DNA of 7,430 nucleotides from an uncultured Eubacteriales bacterium (GTDB lineage: Bacteria > Bacillota > Clostridia > Oscillospirales > Acutalibacteraceae): positions 1-7,430 of the forward strand of contig ONXZ01000062.1 in assembly GCA_900321905.1 (NCBI GenBank). The letters run 5' to 3'. The notes below the pieces were generated by a model. That model was not told the origin of the DNA. It saw only the letters and a list, made by a program, of their open reading frames with translations, and did no database searches. Both the position numbers and the translations under genes were made by a program. Shown here piece after piece: positions 1 to 6,554 of this stretch. Every line of letters begins with the position of its first letter. Positions within the stretch are counted from its first letter, which is position 1.

Positions 1-370
1 TGTCGGCAATGTGCTTTTGCTGCATCATACAGCCGCACAATGCAATGACAACATCGGGGTTTGCAAGTTTGTACTTTTTGAGTGCGCCCACATTACCGAA
101 AACTCTGTCCTCCGCGTGCTCGCGCACAGCGCAGGTGTTAAAGATAACAAGTTTAGCCTTTTGCCTGTCGTCGGTAAAAGCGTAACCCATCTTGTCAAGC
201 ATACCTTTGATATGCTCGCTGTCCGCAACATTTTGCTGGCAGCCGTAAGTCACAACGCACGCAAGCGGCTTGTCCGTATATCTCTGCGCTAAAATGTCCG
301 ACACCTTTTCGCCGTATTCACTTTGAACTTCAAGTTCTTCTGCGCTCACAGTTCTTGTGTTGACAGCCAC
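1..370 (-). CDS. miaB: tRNA-2-methylthio-N6-dimethylallyladenosine synthase MiaB, N-terminal part (3' end outside window)
   Basis: Radical-SAM methylthiotransferase that adds a methylthio group to N6-isopentenyladenosine at position 37 of tRNAs reading UNN codons; cytosolic. Only the first 123 codons are present. They cover most of the N-terminal UPF0004/MTTase domain, with its three cluster-binding cysteines visible: C44 in TYGCQQNVADSE, C80 in NTCAVREHAEDR and C114 in CGCMMQQ. These hold the auxiliary 4Fe-4S cluster in this family. The radical-SAM CxxxCxxC and TRAM domains lie beyond position 1. The start is a GTG at 368-370, chosen because a GGAGGTGA ribosome binding site (375-382) sits 7 bases upstream of it and no ATG is suitably placed. 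The NTCAVREHAEDR block favours MiaB over the paralogues MtaB and RimO. It is transcribed divergently from malQ, from a promoter at 412-440. Confidence 0.95.
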   Translation of the reverse strand, partial: MAVNTRTVSAEELEVQSEYGEKVSDILAQRYTDKPLACVVTYGCQQNVADSEHIKGMLDKMGYAFTDDRQKAKLVIFNTCAVREHAEDRVFGNVGALKKYKLANPDVVIALCGCMMQQKHIAD

Positions 371-411
371 TTGCTCACCTCCAATGGGTATACCTCTACT
401 TGTACTGTGTT

Positions 412-440
412 ATTATAACAAATACCACATATATATTCAA
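412..440 (-). promoter_or_regulatory. Housekeeping sigma-A-type promoter for miaB
   Basis: Read on the minus strand, TTGAAT (435-440) and a perfect TATAAT (412-417) are separated by exactly 17 bases. The predicted start of transcription is near 405, giving a leader of about 35 bases before the GTG start of miaB. Seen by eye against the sigma-70/sigma-A consensus; not tested. Confidence 0.75.
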
Positions 441-498
441 TATATAAAATAATAAATATTTTGTTAATTTACTATATTATTATATATAAATTTCACAA

Positions 499-527
499 TT
501 GATTTTTATAGCGCAAAGTGGTATGAT
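499..527 (+). promoter_or_regulatory. Housekeeping sigma-A-type promoter for malQ
   Basis: TTGATT (499-504) and TATGAT (522-527) are separated by 17 bases. The predicted start is near 534, leaving a leader of about 25 bases that holds the AAGGTGG ribosome binding site (545-551). The roughly 60 bases between this promoter and the miaB promoter are almost pure A/T. I could not find a convincing catabolite (cre) or MalR-type operator here. Confidence 0.65.
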
Positions 528-558
528 TGTTAATAGACTTTTACAAGGTGGTTAACTT

Positions 559-2085
559 ATGCTGAAAAAAAGAGGAGCAGGCGTGCTGCTGCATATCAGT
601 TCAATGCCGTCAGAGTACGGCGTTGGCGTTTTTGATGAAAACGCGCGCCACTTCATAGACAGAATTGCGGATATGGGTTTCACCTATTGGCAGGTGCTTC
701 CATTTAATCCGACAGACAGCGCAAATTCGCCGTACTGTTCACCGTCCGCGTTTGCCGGCAACTTCCTTTTCATCGACCCTAAAGGTCTTTTGGATATGGG
801 GCTGATTGATGAGGAAACATACAGGGCAAACATATACGACGGCACACCGTACACAGCAGACTATGAATTTGCCGCAGAAGTGCGCTATAAGACGCTAAAA
901 AAAGCGTTTTTGTGCATTAGTGAAGATATCGCAAACGACATTAAAGAATTTGAACTGCAAAACGACTGGCTGACTGACTACGCTCTATATATGGCAGTCA
1001 AGGAGAAAGAGGACTTTAAACCGTGGTGGGAGTGGAAAAGCGACCGCGCGCACTATTTTGAATGTGTAAAAAACATCTTTGACTATGAGAGTGAAGCCGC
1101 GTTTTGGAAATTTGTGCAGTACATATTCTACAAGCAGTGGCACGAACTCAAAAAATACGCCAACAAAAAAGGCGTTGCAATCATCGGCGATATGCCGATA
1201 TATGTGGCTATGGACAGCGTTGACGTCTGGTCAAACCTGCCGATGTTTCTTATTGATGAAAAGACTCTCAAAGTTGAAAAAGTCGCAGGCGTTCCGCCCG
1301 ATTATTTCAGCGAGGACGGCCAACTCTGGGGCAACCCGATTTACGACTGGAAAGCGATGAAAAAAGACGGCTATTCCTGGTGGATTTCGCGTCTGTCACA
1401 CGCGCTCAAAACATATGACACAGTGCGAATCGACCATTTCAGAGCGTTCGCGTCATACTGGGCAGTACCCGCCGACAGCGAAACCGCAAAGGTCGGCGAG
1501 TGGCTCGACGGTCCCAAAATGAACCTGTTTAAAAGAGTGTTTGAAGTATTCGGTGACGACGCTCCTATTATTGCGGAGGACCTCGGTATTTTCGGCGAGG
1601 ACGTTGTAAAACTCCTTGCAGACACAGGATTCCCCGGTATGAAAGTTGTGCAGTTTGCATTTGACGCGAACTCCGACTCATCACACCTGCCGCACAACGC
1701 CGTGCCAAATTCGATAAACTACGTCGGTACGCACGACAACAACACAATTCTCGGCTGGCTGTGGGAAGCGAGCGAGGACGAGCGCAAGTTTGCGCTTGAC
1801 TACTGCCACTTCAACGGCGGCAACTGGGGCGAAGGCGGCTACTACTCCCCTTCCTGCAGATGTATCACAGAAGCCGTATGGCAGAGTGCGTCAAACGTTG
1901 CAATTATCGCGCTGCAGGATATGTGCGGTTTTGGCTCCGACGCGAGAATGAATATTCCCGGAGTGCCTGATAAAAACTGGCGTTTCCGCACCACCCGCGA
2001 CACGATTGACAACATAGATACAGACTACTTTAAGCACATTAACGCGCTTTACAGACGTATGTATCCTTCAATAGAAAAAAAATAA
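559..2085 (+). CDS. malQ: 4-alpha-glucanotransferase (amylomaltase, GH77)
   Basis: Cytosolic enzyme that transfers alpha-1,4-glucan segments between maltodextrins, releasing glucose and making longer chains for phosphorylase; used in maltodextrin and glycogen turnover. The 508-residue length is typical of the compact Thermus/Clostridium form, without the long N-terminal extension of the E. coli enzyme. Family landmarks in order are GAGVLLHISSMPSEYGVG (6-23), SPYCSPSAFAGN (57-68), GVPPDYFSEDGQLWGNPIYDW (about 244-264, the conserved loop near the active site), the nucleophile D292 in VRIDHFRAF, the acid/base E340 in IIAEDLG, and D393 in GTHDNN. These positions agree closely with D293, E340 and D395 of Thermus aquaticus amylomaltase. 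The ATG has an AAGGTGG ribosome binding site 7 bases upstream. The gene appears monocistronic: its own promoter precedes it and a strong terminator overlaps its stop codon. No other glucan gene is in the window. Confidence 0.96.
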   Translation: MLKKRGAGVLLHISSMPSEYGVGVFDENARHFIDRIADMGFTYWQVLPFNPTDSANSPYCSPSAFAGNFLFIDPKGLLDMGLIDEETYRANIYDGTPYTADYEFAAEVRYKTLKKAFLCISEDIANDIKEFELQNDWLTDYALYMAVKEKEDFKPWWEWKSDRAHYFECVKNIFDYESEAAFWKFVQYIFYKQWHELKKYANKKGVAIIGDMPIYVAMDSVDVWSNLPMFLIDEKTLKVEKVAGVPPDYFSEDGQLWGNPIYDWKAMKKDGYSWWISRLSHALKTYDTVRIDHFRAFASYWAVPADSETAKVGEWLDGPKMNLFKRVFEVFGDDAPIIAEDLGIFGEDVVKLLADTGFPGMKVVQFAFDANSDSSHLPHNAVPNSINYVGTHDNNTILGWLWEASEDERKFALDYCHFNGGNWGEGGYYSPSCRCITEAVWQSASNVAIIALQDMCGFGSDARMNIPGVPDKNWRFRTTRDTIDNIDTDYFKHINALYRRMYPSIEKK

Positions 2086-2112
2086 GAGATGGCGTTGCCA
2101 TCTCTTATTTTT
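2078..2112. terminator. Bidirectional intrinsic terminator between malQ and the convergent cysteine-rich gene
   Basis: A perfect stem (left arm 2078-2093, right arm 2097-2112) closes on the 3-base loop GTT. The central 13 pairs (2081-2093 with 2097-2109) are mixed sequence, and the outer pairs are A against T, so each direction has a T-tract after the stem. The malQ stop codon TAA (2083-2085) lies inside the left arm. The minus-strand gene ends at 2117, just before it. Confidence 0.92.
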
Positions 2113-2116
2113 GCGC

Positions 2117-2908
2117 TTATTGCTGAATTTCATCTCTCTCAAGCGGGAAGAAATCATCAACCGGGAAGTCGATATCCTGGAAGGTTGAGCATGGGTCTTG
2201 TGTGTCACAAGCACATTCTCTGTCAGGAATGCAGTAATCAAGAGCGTTAATAAGAATCTGAGTATCGCGTTCCATCTGCACGATTGAGAAGAGTCCGAGA
2301 GTAACAAGCACAGCCTTGCGTGGATTTGGTCTGAAGTTGACATCGTCAACAAGGTCACGTACGCTATCGGGAAATGCAGTGAACAGCGGACGGCGGCAGT
2401 GGTGAATGTCGATAACATCGGTGTCAAGCACAACAGGGTCAACCGCCTGTACCTTAGCAGTCGGATTAGCATACTGCGGTGATTCAGGTCTGTCAAGTCT
2501 GTTGTTGTCAGGGTTCATAGTAGATGTAAATACTTTAACATCGCCCTCTGAGCCGAAAAGAATACACTTCTTTTCAAAGTTAGCAAAACCGACTACGGTC
2601 TGCGGATTAGCAAACGGCGAGCCGTAAACATCAAAGCGCAGTTTGAAATAAAAGTTTATGTCAACACTGTAGTAACCTCTGTTAAAAGGCACATCTTCAA
2701 CATCAATGCTGACAGCAGCAATGTCGCAGTCACGGGTTTTGATAGTTTCCGCCCTGTCGATAATGTCCTGCGAGCCGCCGTAGAAAGTTACCCTTAAATC
2801 CTCGGCGCAGTCCTTGCTAACGCAGGAATCAAAAATGCGTTTTGTGTCGATACAAACCGTTTCGTTGATTCTGCTTGCATTTTGTTTGATGATTGGTACA
2901 TCAGCCAT
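2117..2908 (-). CDS. Conserved cysteine-rich protein, possible clostridial spore-coat (CotB-like) protein
   Basis: A 263-residue protein with no signal peptide or membrane segment. From memory of clostridial proteomes, the opening (INETVCIDTKRIFDSC), the middle (CILFGSEGDVKVF, residues 115-127) and the end (VTLGLFSIVQMERD, then DYCIPDRECAC) resemble a family of about 250-300 residues, some of whose members are called spore coat protein CotB in Clostridioides. I could not check this by search. There are ten cysteines. Three lie near the N-terminus (19, 29, 34) and four near the C-terminus (226, 232, 234, 240), which would suit disulfide cross-linking or metal binding. The middle is rich in aromatic/aliphatic alternation (SVDINFYFKLRFDVYG, 81-96), suggesting beta structure. 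The C-terminal tail is acidic. The ATG follows an AAGGAG ribosome binding site at 2916-2921 with a 7-base spacer. That site is buried in a long hairpin. The gene lies downstream of pcrA on the same strand and converges on malQ. The coding call is firm; the function is tentative. Confidence 0.85.
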   Translation of the reverse strand: MADVPIIKQNASRINETVCIDTKRIFDSCVSKDCAEDLRVTFYGGSQDIIDRAETIKTRDCDIAAVSIDVEDVPFNRGYYSVDINFYFKLRFDVYGSPFANPQTVVGFANFEKKCILFGSEGDVKVFTSTMNPDNNRLDRPESPQYANPTAKVQAVDPVVLDTDVIDIHHCRRPLFTAFPDSVRDLVDDVNFRPNPRKAVLVTLGLFSIVQMERDTQILINALDYCIPDRECACDTQDPCSTFQDIDFPVDDFFPLERDEIQQ

Positions 2909-2964
2909 AAAAAAACTCCTTCACAAGTTATTGAAGCCAAACTTCAATACATCTTATGAAGGAG
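2909..2964 (-). terminator. Hairpin plus T-tract after pcrA that also contains the RBS of the next gene
   Basis: On the minus strand, an outer 8-bp stem (CTCCTTCA 2916-2923 with TGAAGGAG 2957-2964 on the plus strand) encloses an inner 8-bp stem (TATTGAAG 2929-2936 with CTTCAATA 2942-2949) with a 5-base loop. Three more pairs are possible between them. In minus-strand RNA the hairpin is followed by seven U (2909-2915) and comes about 21 bases after the pcrA stop codon, so it fits an intrinsic terminator for pcrA. The same descending arm carries AAGGAG, the ribosome binding site of the cysteine-rich gene, and the U-tract is its spacer to the ATG. Read-through RNA would therefore have this site paired. 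Terminator function is likely; the translational effect is inference. Confidence 0.7.
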
Positions 2965-2977
2965 CGATAAAAATGTT
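2951..2977 (-). promoter_or_regulatory. Weak candidate sporulation (sigma-K-like) promoter for the cysteine-rich gene
   Basis: On the minus strand AACA (2974-2977) is followed after 15 bases by CATAAGAT (2951-2958). The known sigma-K pattern is an AC-containing -35 and a CATAnnnT -10 about 16 bases apart. A start near 2944 would drop the outer left arm of the hairpin and free the ribosome binding site. The motif is short and the match could be chance. No convincing housekeeping promoter was found in this gap. Confidence 0.25.
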
Positions 2978-2985
2978 AATAATGA

Positions 2986-5268
2986 TTATAACTTTTCGAG
3001 TTTTGCAAAGTTCGCCATAAGTTTTTTGGTGCCTGCCTTGTCAAAAGCGACCTCTAAAAGCGTGTCGTTGCCCATTGGTTTTGCATCAAGTACCGCGCCT
3101 GTACCAAAAGTCTTATGGCGCACGGTGTCACCGATTTCATAAGTTTGACCGCTTACTACCGCTCCGCCTGTCTGACCAAACTGATGTGCGGCAGAACTGC
3201 TGTGTTTAGCCTCGCCGATTGGCGTTGTTTTGCTGTATTTATACGGCTTTTTCGGCGTGCCGAATGACGATGAACCTCCGCTGTATGAACTGCCGAAGCC
3301 AAATGACCTGGGCTGTTCTCTGACAGTTTTATCCTCGGTAACATCTTCAGGAATTTCACGCAGAAAACGTGAAGCGATATTCCTGTTAGTTGTGCCGTAC
3401 AGCATACGCTGACGCGCGTTTATGAGGTAAAGCCTTTCCTTTGCACGGGTGATGCCGACATACGCGAGTCGGCGTTCCTCCTCAAGTTCCTCATCGCTGT
3501 ACATACTCTGGTTGCCCGGGAAGATACCCTCCTCCATACCGGGAATGAACACCACAGGGAACTCAAGACCTTTTGCCGAGTGAAGCGTCATAAGCACAAC
3601 ACAGTCGTCATCTTCGTTATATGAATCGATGTCAGATACAAGGGCAACATCCTCCAGAAAATCGGAAATTGTGAACTCGTCATCGTCTTCCTGATACTTA
3701 ATCAGCATTGAGGAAAGTTCCTGAACGTTCTCTTTTCTTGTGTCTGCTTTTTCAGGGTCGTCCTCTTCAAGATATTCAAAATAATGCGTTTTTTCAATAA
3801 TCTCCTGCAGCAGTTCGGACGGCTCCATACCGTCCTCGGCACACCTGATAAGGCCGTTTATCAAGTCGCAAAAGTCACGCAGTTTTCCTGCGCTGCGGGA
3901 AGTCTTTGAAAACTCGTCTGCGTGTTCACACACCTCAAATGCAGTCATTCCGTTGACCGCCGCAATTTCAAGAATATAATTGAACATCGTGTCGCCTATA
4001 CCGCGCTTTGGTGTGTTAATAATTCGCTGCAAGCGCACATTATCCGCTGTGTTGTTGATGACTGCAAAATATGACACAATATCTTTAATTTCCTTGCGGT
4101 CAAAGAAACGATTGCCGCCGATAATCTTGTACGAAACGCCCGACTTTGCAAGCATCATTTCAATATTACGCGACTGTGCGTTCATACGGTAAAGCACAGC
4201 GTGGTCGCGGTAAGACCTGCCGTTTTTAACATTTTCGTTAATCTCGTCAACTATAAACTGCGCTTCGTCCGTTTCGCTGAGCGCTGTATAAAGCACAACC
4301 TTGTCGCCATCCTTGCCTGCGTATGAGCGCAGGTGCTTGTCGGCAAGGCGTGTTGAATTGTTTTTGATAACAGAGTTCGCCGCGTCAAGAATATTTTGCA
4401 TTGAACGGTAGTTTTCGGCAAGTTCGAGTTGTATAACCTTTAGTCCCTCGTCCTCATAGCGTTCTTTAAACCGCATAATATTTTCAATCGTGGCGCCGCG
4501 AAAACGGTAAATGCTCTGGTCGTCATCGCCGACAACGCAGATATTGTGATATCCGCCCGCAAGCAGATATGTCAGCACATACTGCGCGTAACTTGTATCC
4601 TGATACTCATCAACAATTACATACTTAAACTGGTGCTGATACTGCTCTAAAACATCATCGTTTTCCTTGAGCAGTGCAACCGTGTTATAAATCATATCAT
4701 CAAAGTCCATTGCGTCAGCACGCATAAGTTCTTTTTGATATTCCTCATAACACTGCGCAATCTTGGCTTTTCTGAAGTCGTTAACTGTGCTTGCTTTGTA
4801 CTCGGCAGGACTGATAAGACTGTCCTTAGCGTGACTGATTTCCGCAAGGATTGAACGGTGGTTGAGGAATTTATCCTCAATGCCAAGACTCTTTTGCACG
4901 CGTTTCATAACACGGCGCTGGTCGTCCGTGTCATAGATAGTAAAGTGCTGTGAGTAACCGAGCCTTTCGCCGTATCTGCGCAGCATCCTTGCACACATTG
5001 AGTGAAAAGTCTGCGCCCAGATTTCCGCCGCTTCGTCACCGATTGTGTTAATGAGTCGCTCTTTGAGTTCGCCCGCTGCCTTGTTGGTAAAAGTGATTGC
5101 AAGCACCTGCCACGGCATAGCGTAACCGTCGCGGATAATATGCTCAATACGTTTAACGATTGTTGCGGTTTTTCCGGTGCCTGCACCTGCTACAACAAGT
5201 ACAGGACCGTCAATGGTGTCAATAACTCTTTGCTGTTCTTTATTCGGTTTAACTGCGTCTTTGTTCAT
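2986..5268 (-). CDS. pcrA: ATP-dependent DNA helicase PcrA/UvrD (superfamily 1A)
   Basis: A 3'-to-5' DNA helicase/translocase used in nucleotide excision repair, removal of recombinase filaments, rolling-circle plasmid replication and transcription-replication conflicts. All SF1A motifs are visible: Q-motif region (about 8-18), Walker A AGAGTGKT (27-34, K33), motif Ia AITFTNKAAGELKERL (57-72), motif II VDEYQDT (219-225), motif III VVGDDDQSIYRFRGA (245-259), motif IV ENYRS (285-289), motif V MTLHSAKGLEFPVVFIPG (560-577) and motif VI RLAYVGITRAKERL (600-613). After a flexible Gly/Ser/Phe-rich linker (about 650-705) comes the Tudor-like C-terminal domain (YEIGDTVRHKTFGTGAV..., about 710-760) that in PcrA binds RNA polymerase. 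The 760-residue length is close to Bacillus PcrA. The ATG has an AAGGA site at 5275-5279. It follows the decarboxylase genes on the same strand after 59 bases. I see no clear promoter in that gap, so some transcription may come from upstream. Confidence 0.96.
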   Translation of the reverse strand: MNKDAVKPNKEQQRVIDTIDGPVLVVAGAGTGKTATIVKRIEHIIRDGYAMPWQVLAITFTNKAAGELKERLINTIGDEAAEIWAQTFHSMCARMLRRYGERLGYSQHFTIYDTDDQRRVMKRVQKSLGIEDKFLNHRSILAEISHAKDSLISPAEYKASTVNDFRKAKIAQCYEEYQKELMRADAMDFDDMIYNTVALLKENDDVLEQYQHQFKYVIVDEYQDTSYAQYVLTYLLAGGYHNICVVGDDDQSIYRFRGATIENIMRFKERYEDEGLKVIQLELAENYRSMQNILDAANSVIKNNSTRLADKHLRSYAGKDGDKVVLYTALSETDEAQFIVDEINENVKNGRSYRDHAVLYRMNAQSRNIEMMLAKSGVSYKIIGGNRFFDRKEIKDIVSYFAVINNTADNVRLQRIINTPKRGIGDTMFNYILEIAAVNGMTAFEVCEHADEFSKTSRSAGKLRDFCDLINGLIRCAEDGMEPSELLQEIIEKTHYFEYLEEDDPEKADTRKENVQELSSMLIKYQEDDDEFTISDFLEDVALVSDIDSYNEDDDCVVLMTLHSAKGLEFPVVFIPGMEEGIFPGNQSMYSDEELEEERRLAYVGITRAKERLYLINARQRMLYGTTNRNIASRFLREIPEDVTEDKTVREQPRSFGFGSSYSGGSSSFGTPKKPYKYSKTTPIGEAKHSSSAAHQFGQTGGAVVSGQTYEIGDTVRHKTFGTGAVLDAKPMGNDTLLEVAFDKAGTKKLMANFAKLEKL

Positions 5269-5292
5269 AAATTTTCCTTATAGATTATGTAG

Positions 5293-5314
5293 GGGGCGAT
5301 GACCACATCGCCCC
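5293..5314. repeat. Perfect GC-rich palindrome, candidate dispersed GTAGGGG-type repeat
   Basis: GGGGCGATG (5293-5301) and CATCGCCCC (5306-5314) form a perfect 9-bp stem with the loop ACCA. It is flanked by TGTAG on the left and stands out as GC-rich in an AT-rich gap between oadB and pcrA. There is no T-tract on either side, so it is a poor intrinsic terminator. Many clostridial genomes, as I recall, carry short intergenic palindromes beginning GTAGGGGCG and ending CGCCCC, which this resembles. Its copy number in this genome cannot be seen here. It could alternatively stabilise the 3' end of the decarboxylase mRNA. Confidence 0.5.
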
Positions 5315-5327
5315 GATTCTAAAGTGT

Positions 5328-6542
5328 TTATCCTAAAAGTGTAAGAAGTATACCTGCCGCAACTGCAGAGCCGATAACGCCTGAAACGTTTGGTCCCATA
5401 GCGTGCATAAGCAGGAAGTTTGCAGGGTTTTCGCTTGCGCCGACCTTTTGGCTGACGCGTGCAGCCATTGGCACAGCAGATACGCCTGCCGAGCCTATAA
5501 GCGGATTGACTTTGCCCTTTGAAAGAATGTACATAAGTTTGCCGAACAGCACGCCGCCTGCTGTGCCGAAGCCGAAAGCAAGCAGTCCGAGCAGTACAAT
5601 TTTAAGCGTGTTGACATTCAAAAATGACTGCGCAGAGGTTGTTGCACCGACTGAAAGTCCGAGCAAAATTGTGACAATGTTCATCAGTTCGTTCTGTGCC
5701 GCTTTTGCGATACGTTCAGTACGTCCGCTCTCTTTGAACAGGTTGCCGAGCATAAGCATACCGACAAGTGTTGCTGCGTCAGGAAGAAGGAGCGAAACAA
5801 CTACAGTAATTACAATCGGGAACAAAATCTTTTCAAGTTTTGATACAGAGCGAAGGTTGCCCATAACAACGCTACGCTCTTTTTTAGTGGTCAGCGCACG
5901 CATAATAGGCGGCTGGATAACAGGAACGAGCGCCATATACGAATACGCCGCAACCGCGATTGTACCGAGCATCGCAGGTGCGAGTTTTGACGTTACAAAA
6001 ATCGCAGTAGGACCGTCCGCGCCACCGATGATGGCAATTGAGCCCGCCTCATTTGGTGCAAAACCGAGCAGGATTGCAACAAGGTACGCAACAAAAATAC
6101 CGAGTTGCGCCGCCGCGCCGAGTATAAACGAACTCGGGCGTGCGATAAGTGATGTAAAATCGGTCATTGAGCCGATACCAAGGAATATAAGCGGCGGATA
6201 AATACCGGCCTTAACGCCGAAATAAAGGAAGTCCATAAGTCCCGGCGTCAGCGTGTTGCCCGCACCGTCTTTAAGCCGTCCGCATACAAGGTCAATGAAC
6301 CCCTGCAAGTCGTGATACTGCACAGCAAGATTTGCCATTGGCAGGTTTGCAAGAAGCATACCAAATGCAATCGGTATCATAAGCAACGGCTCGAATCCGC
6401 GTTTTATACCAAGATAGAGGAAAAAGAAGGCGAACAGAATCATCACCAAATTTTTCCAGCCACCGTCCGAAAAGAAGTAGGCATAGCCGCTATTTGCAAA
6501 TATGCTCTCTATAACCTCTCGAACACCTTGTAATATTTCCAT
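5328..6542 (-). CDS. oadB: Sodium-translocating decarboxylase beta subunit (OadB/MmdB/GcdB family)
   Basis: Integral membrane subunit that decarboxylates carboxybiotin and couples this to Na+ export in the oxaloacetate, methylmalonyl-CoA or glutaconyl-CoA decarboxylase complexes. The 404 residues are mostly hydrophobic with many membrane segments. The hallmark GGADGPTAIF is at 173-182. The residues known to matter in the Klebsiella protein all match at a constant offset of 27: D176 (D203), Y202 (Y229), N346 (N373), G350 (G377), S355 (S382) and R362 (R389), the last four within VNPLIGSAGVSAVPMAAR. The C-terminal block NFLLMHAMGPNVSGVIGSA is also conserved. The protein is slightly shorter than Klebsiella OadB (433 residues), mainly outside the core. 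The ribosome binding site AGGAGA (6551-6556) overlaps the stop codon of the upstream gamma/delta-type gene, 12 bases before the ATG, so the two are translated as a unit. The sequence does not say which acyl substrate the complex uses. Confidence 0.93.
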   Translation of the reverse strand: MEILQGVREVIESIFANSGYAYFFSDGGWKNLVMILFAFFFLYLGIKRGFEPLLMIPIAFGMLLANLPMANLAVQYHDLQGFIDLVCGRLKDGAGNTLTPGLMDFLYFGVKAGIYPPLIFLGIGSMTDFTSLIARPSSFILGAAAQLGIFVAYLVAILLGFAPNEAGSIAIIGGADGPTAIFVTSKLAPAMLGTIAVAAYSYMALVPVIQPPIMRALTTKKERSVVMGNLRSVSKLEKILFPIVITVVVSLLLPDAATLVGMLMLGNLFKESGRTERIAKAAQNELMNIVTILLGLSVGATTSAQSFLNVNTLKIVLLGLLAFGFGTAGGVLFGKLMYILSKGKVNPLIGSAGVSAVPMAARVSQKVGASENPANFLLMHAMGPNVSGVIGSAVAAGILLTLLG

Positions 6543-6554
6543 AGGTCTGTTCTC

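Noticed and set aside
11..292. A 93-codon plus-strand frame at the left edge
   Set aside because: It is antisense to miaB, whose three cysteine motifs are clear on the minus strand.
419..490. The AT-rich tract as a possible replication origin or unwinding element
   Set aside because: No DnaA-box-like TTATCCACA cluster was seen nearby, and the tract is explained by two flanking promoters.
2068..2496. An open frame of 142 codons on the minus strand overlapping the cysteine-rich gene
   Set aside because: It is out of frame with the better supported 263-residue gene, crosses the terminator, and has no suitable ribosome binding site.
2957..3020. A plus-strand TGAAGGAG site 8 bases before an ATG at 2974, giving a peptide of about 15 residues
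   Set aside because: The apparent site is the mirror arm of the hairpin, the frame is tiny and overlaps the end of pcrA, and no promoter precedes it on that strand.
5506..6201. A long open frame on the plus strand (231 codons)
   Set aside because: It lies entirely antisense within oadB, which has full family motifs. The frame lacks a recognisable domain and reads as a low-quality mirror of the membrane protein.
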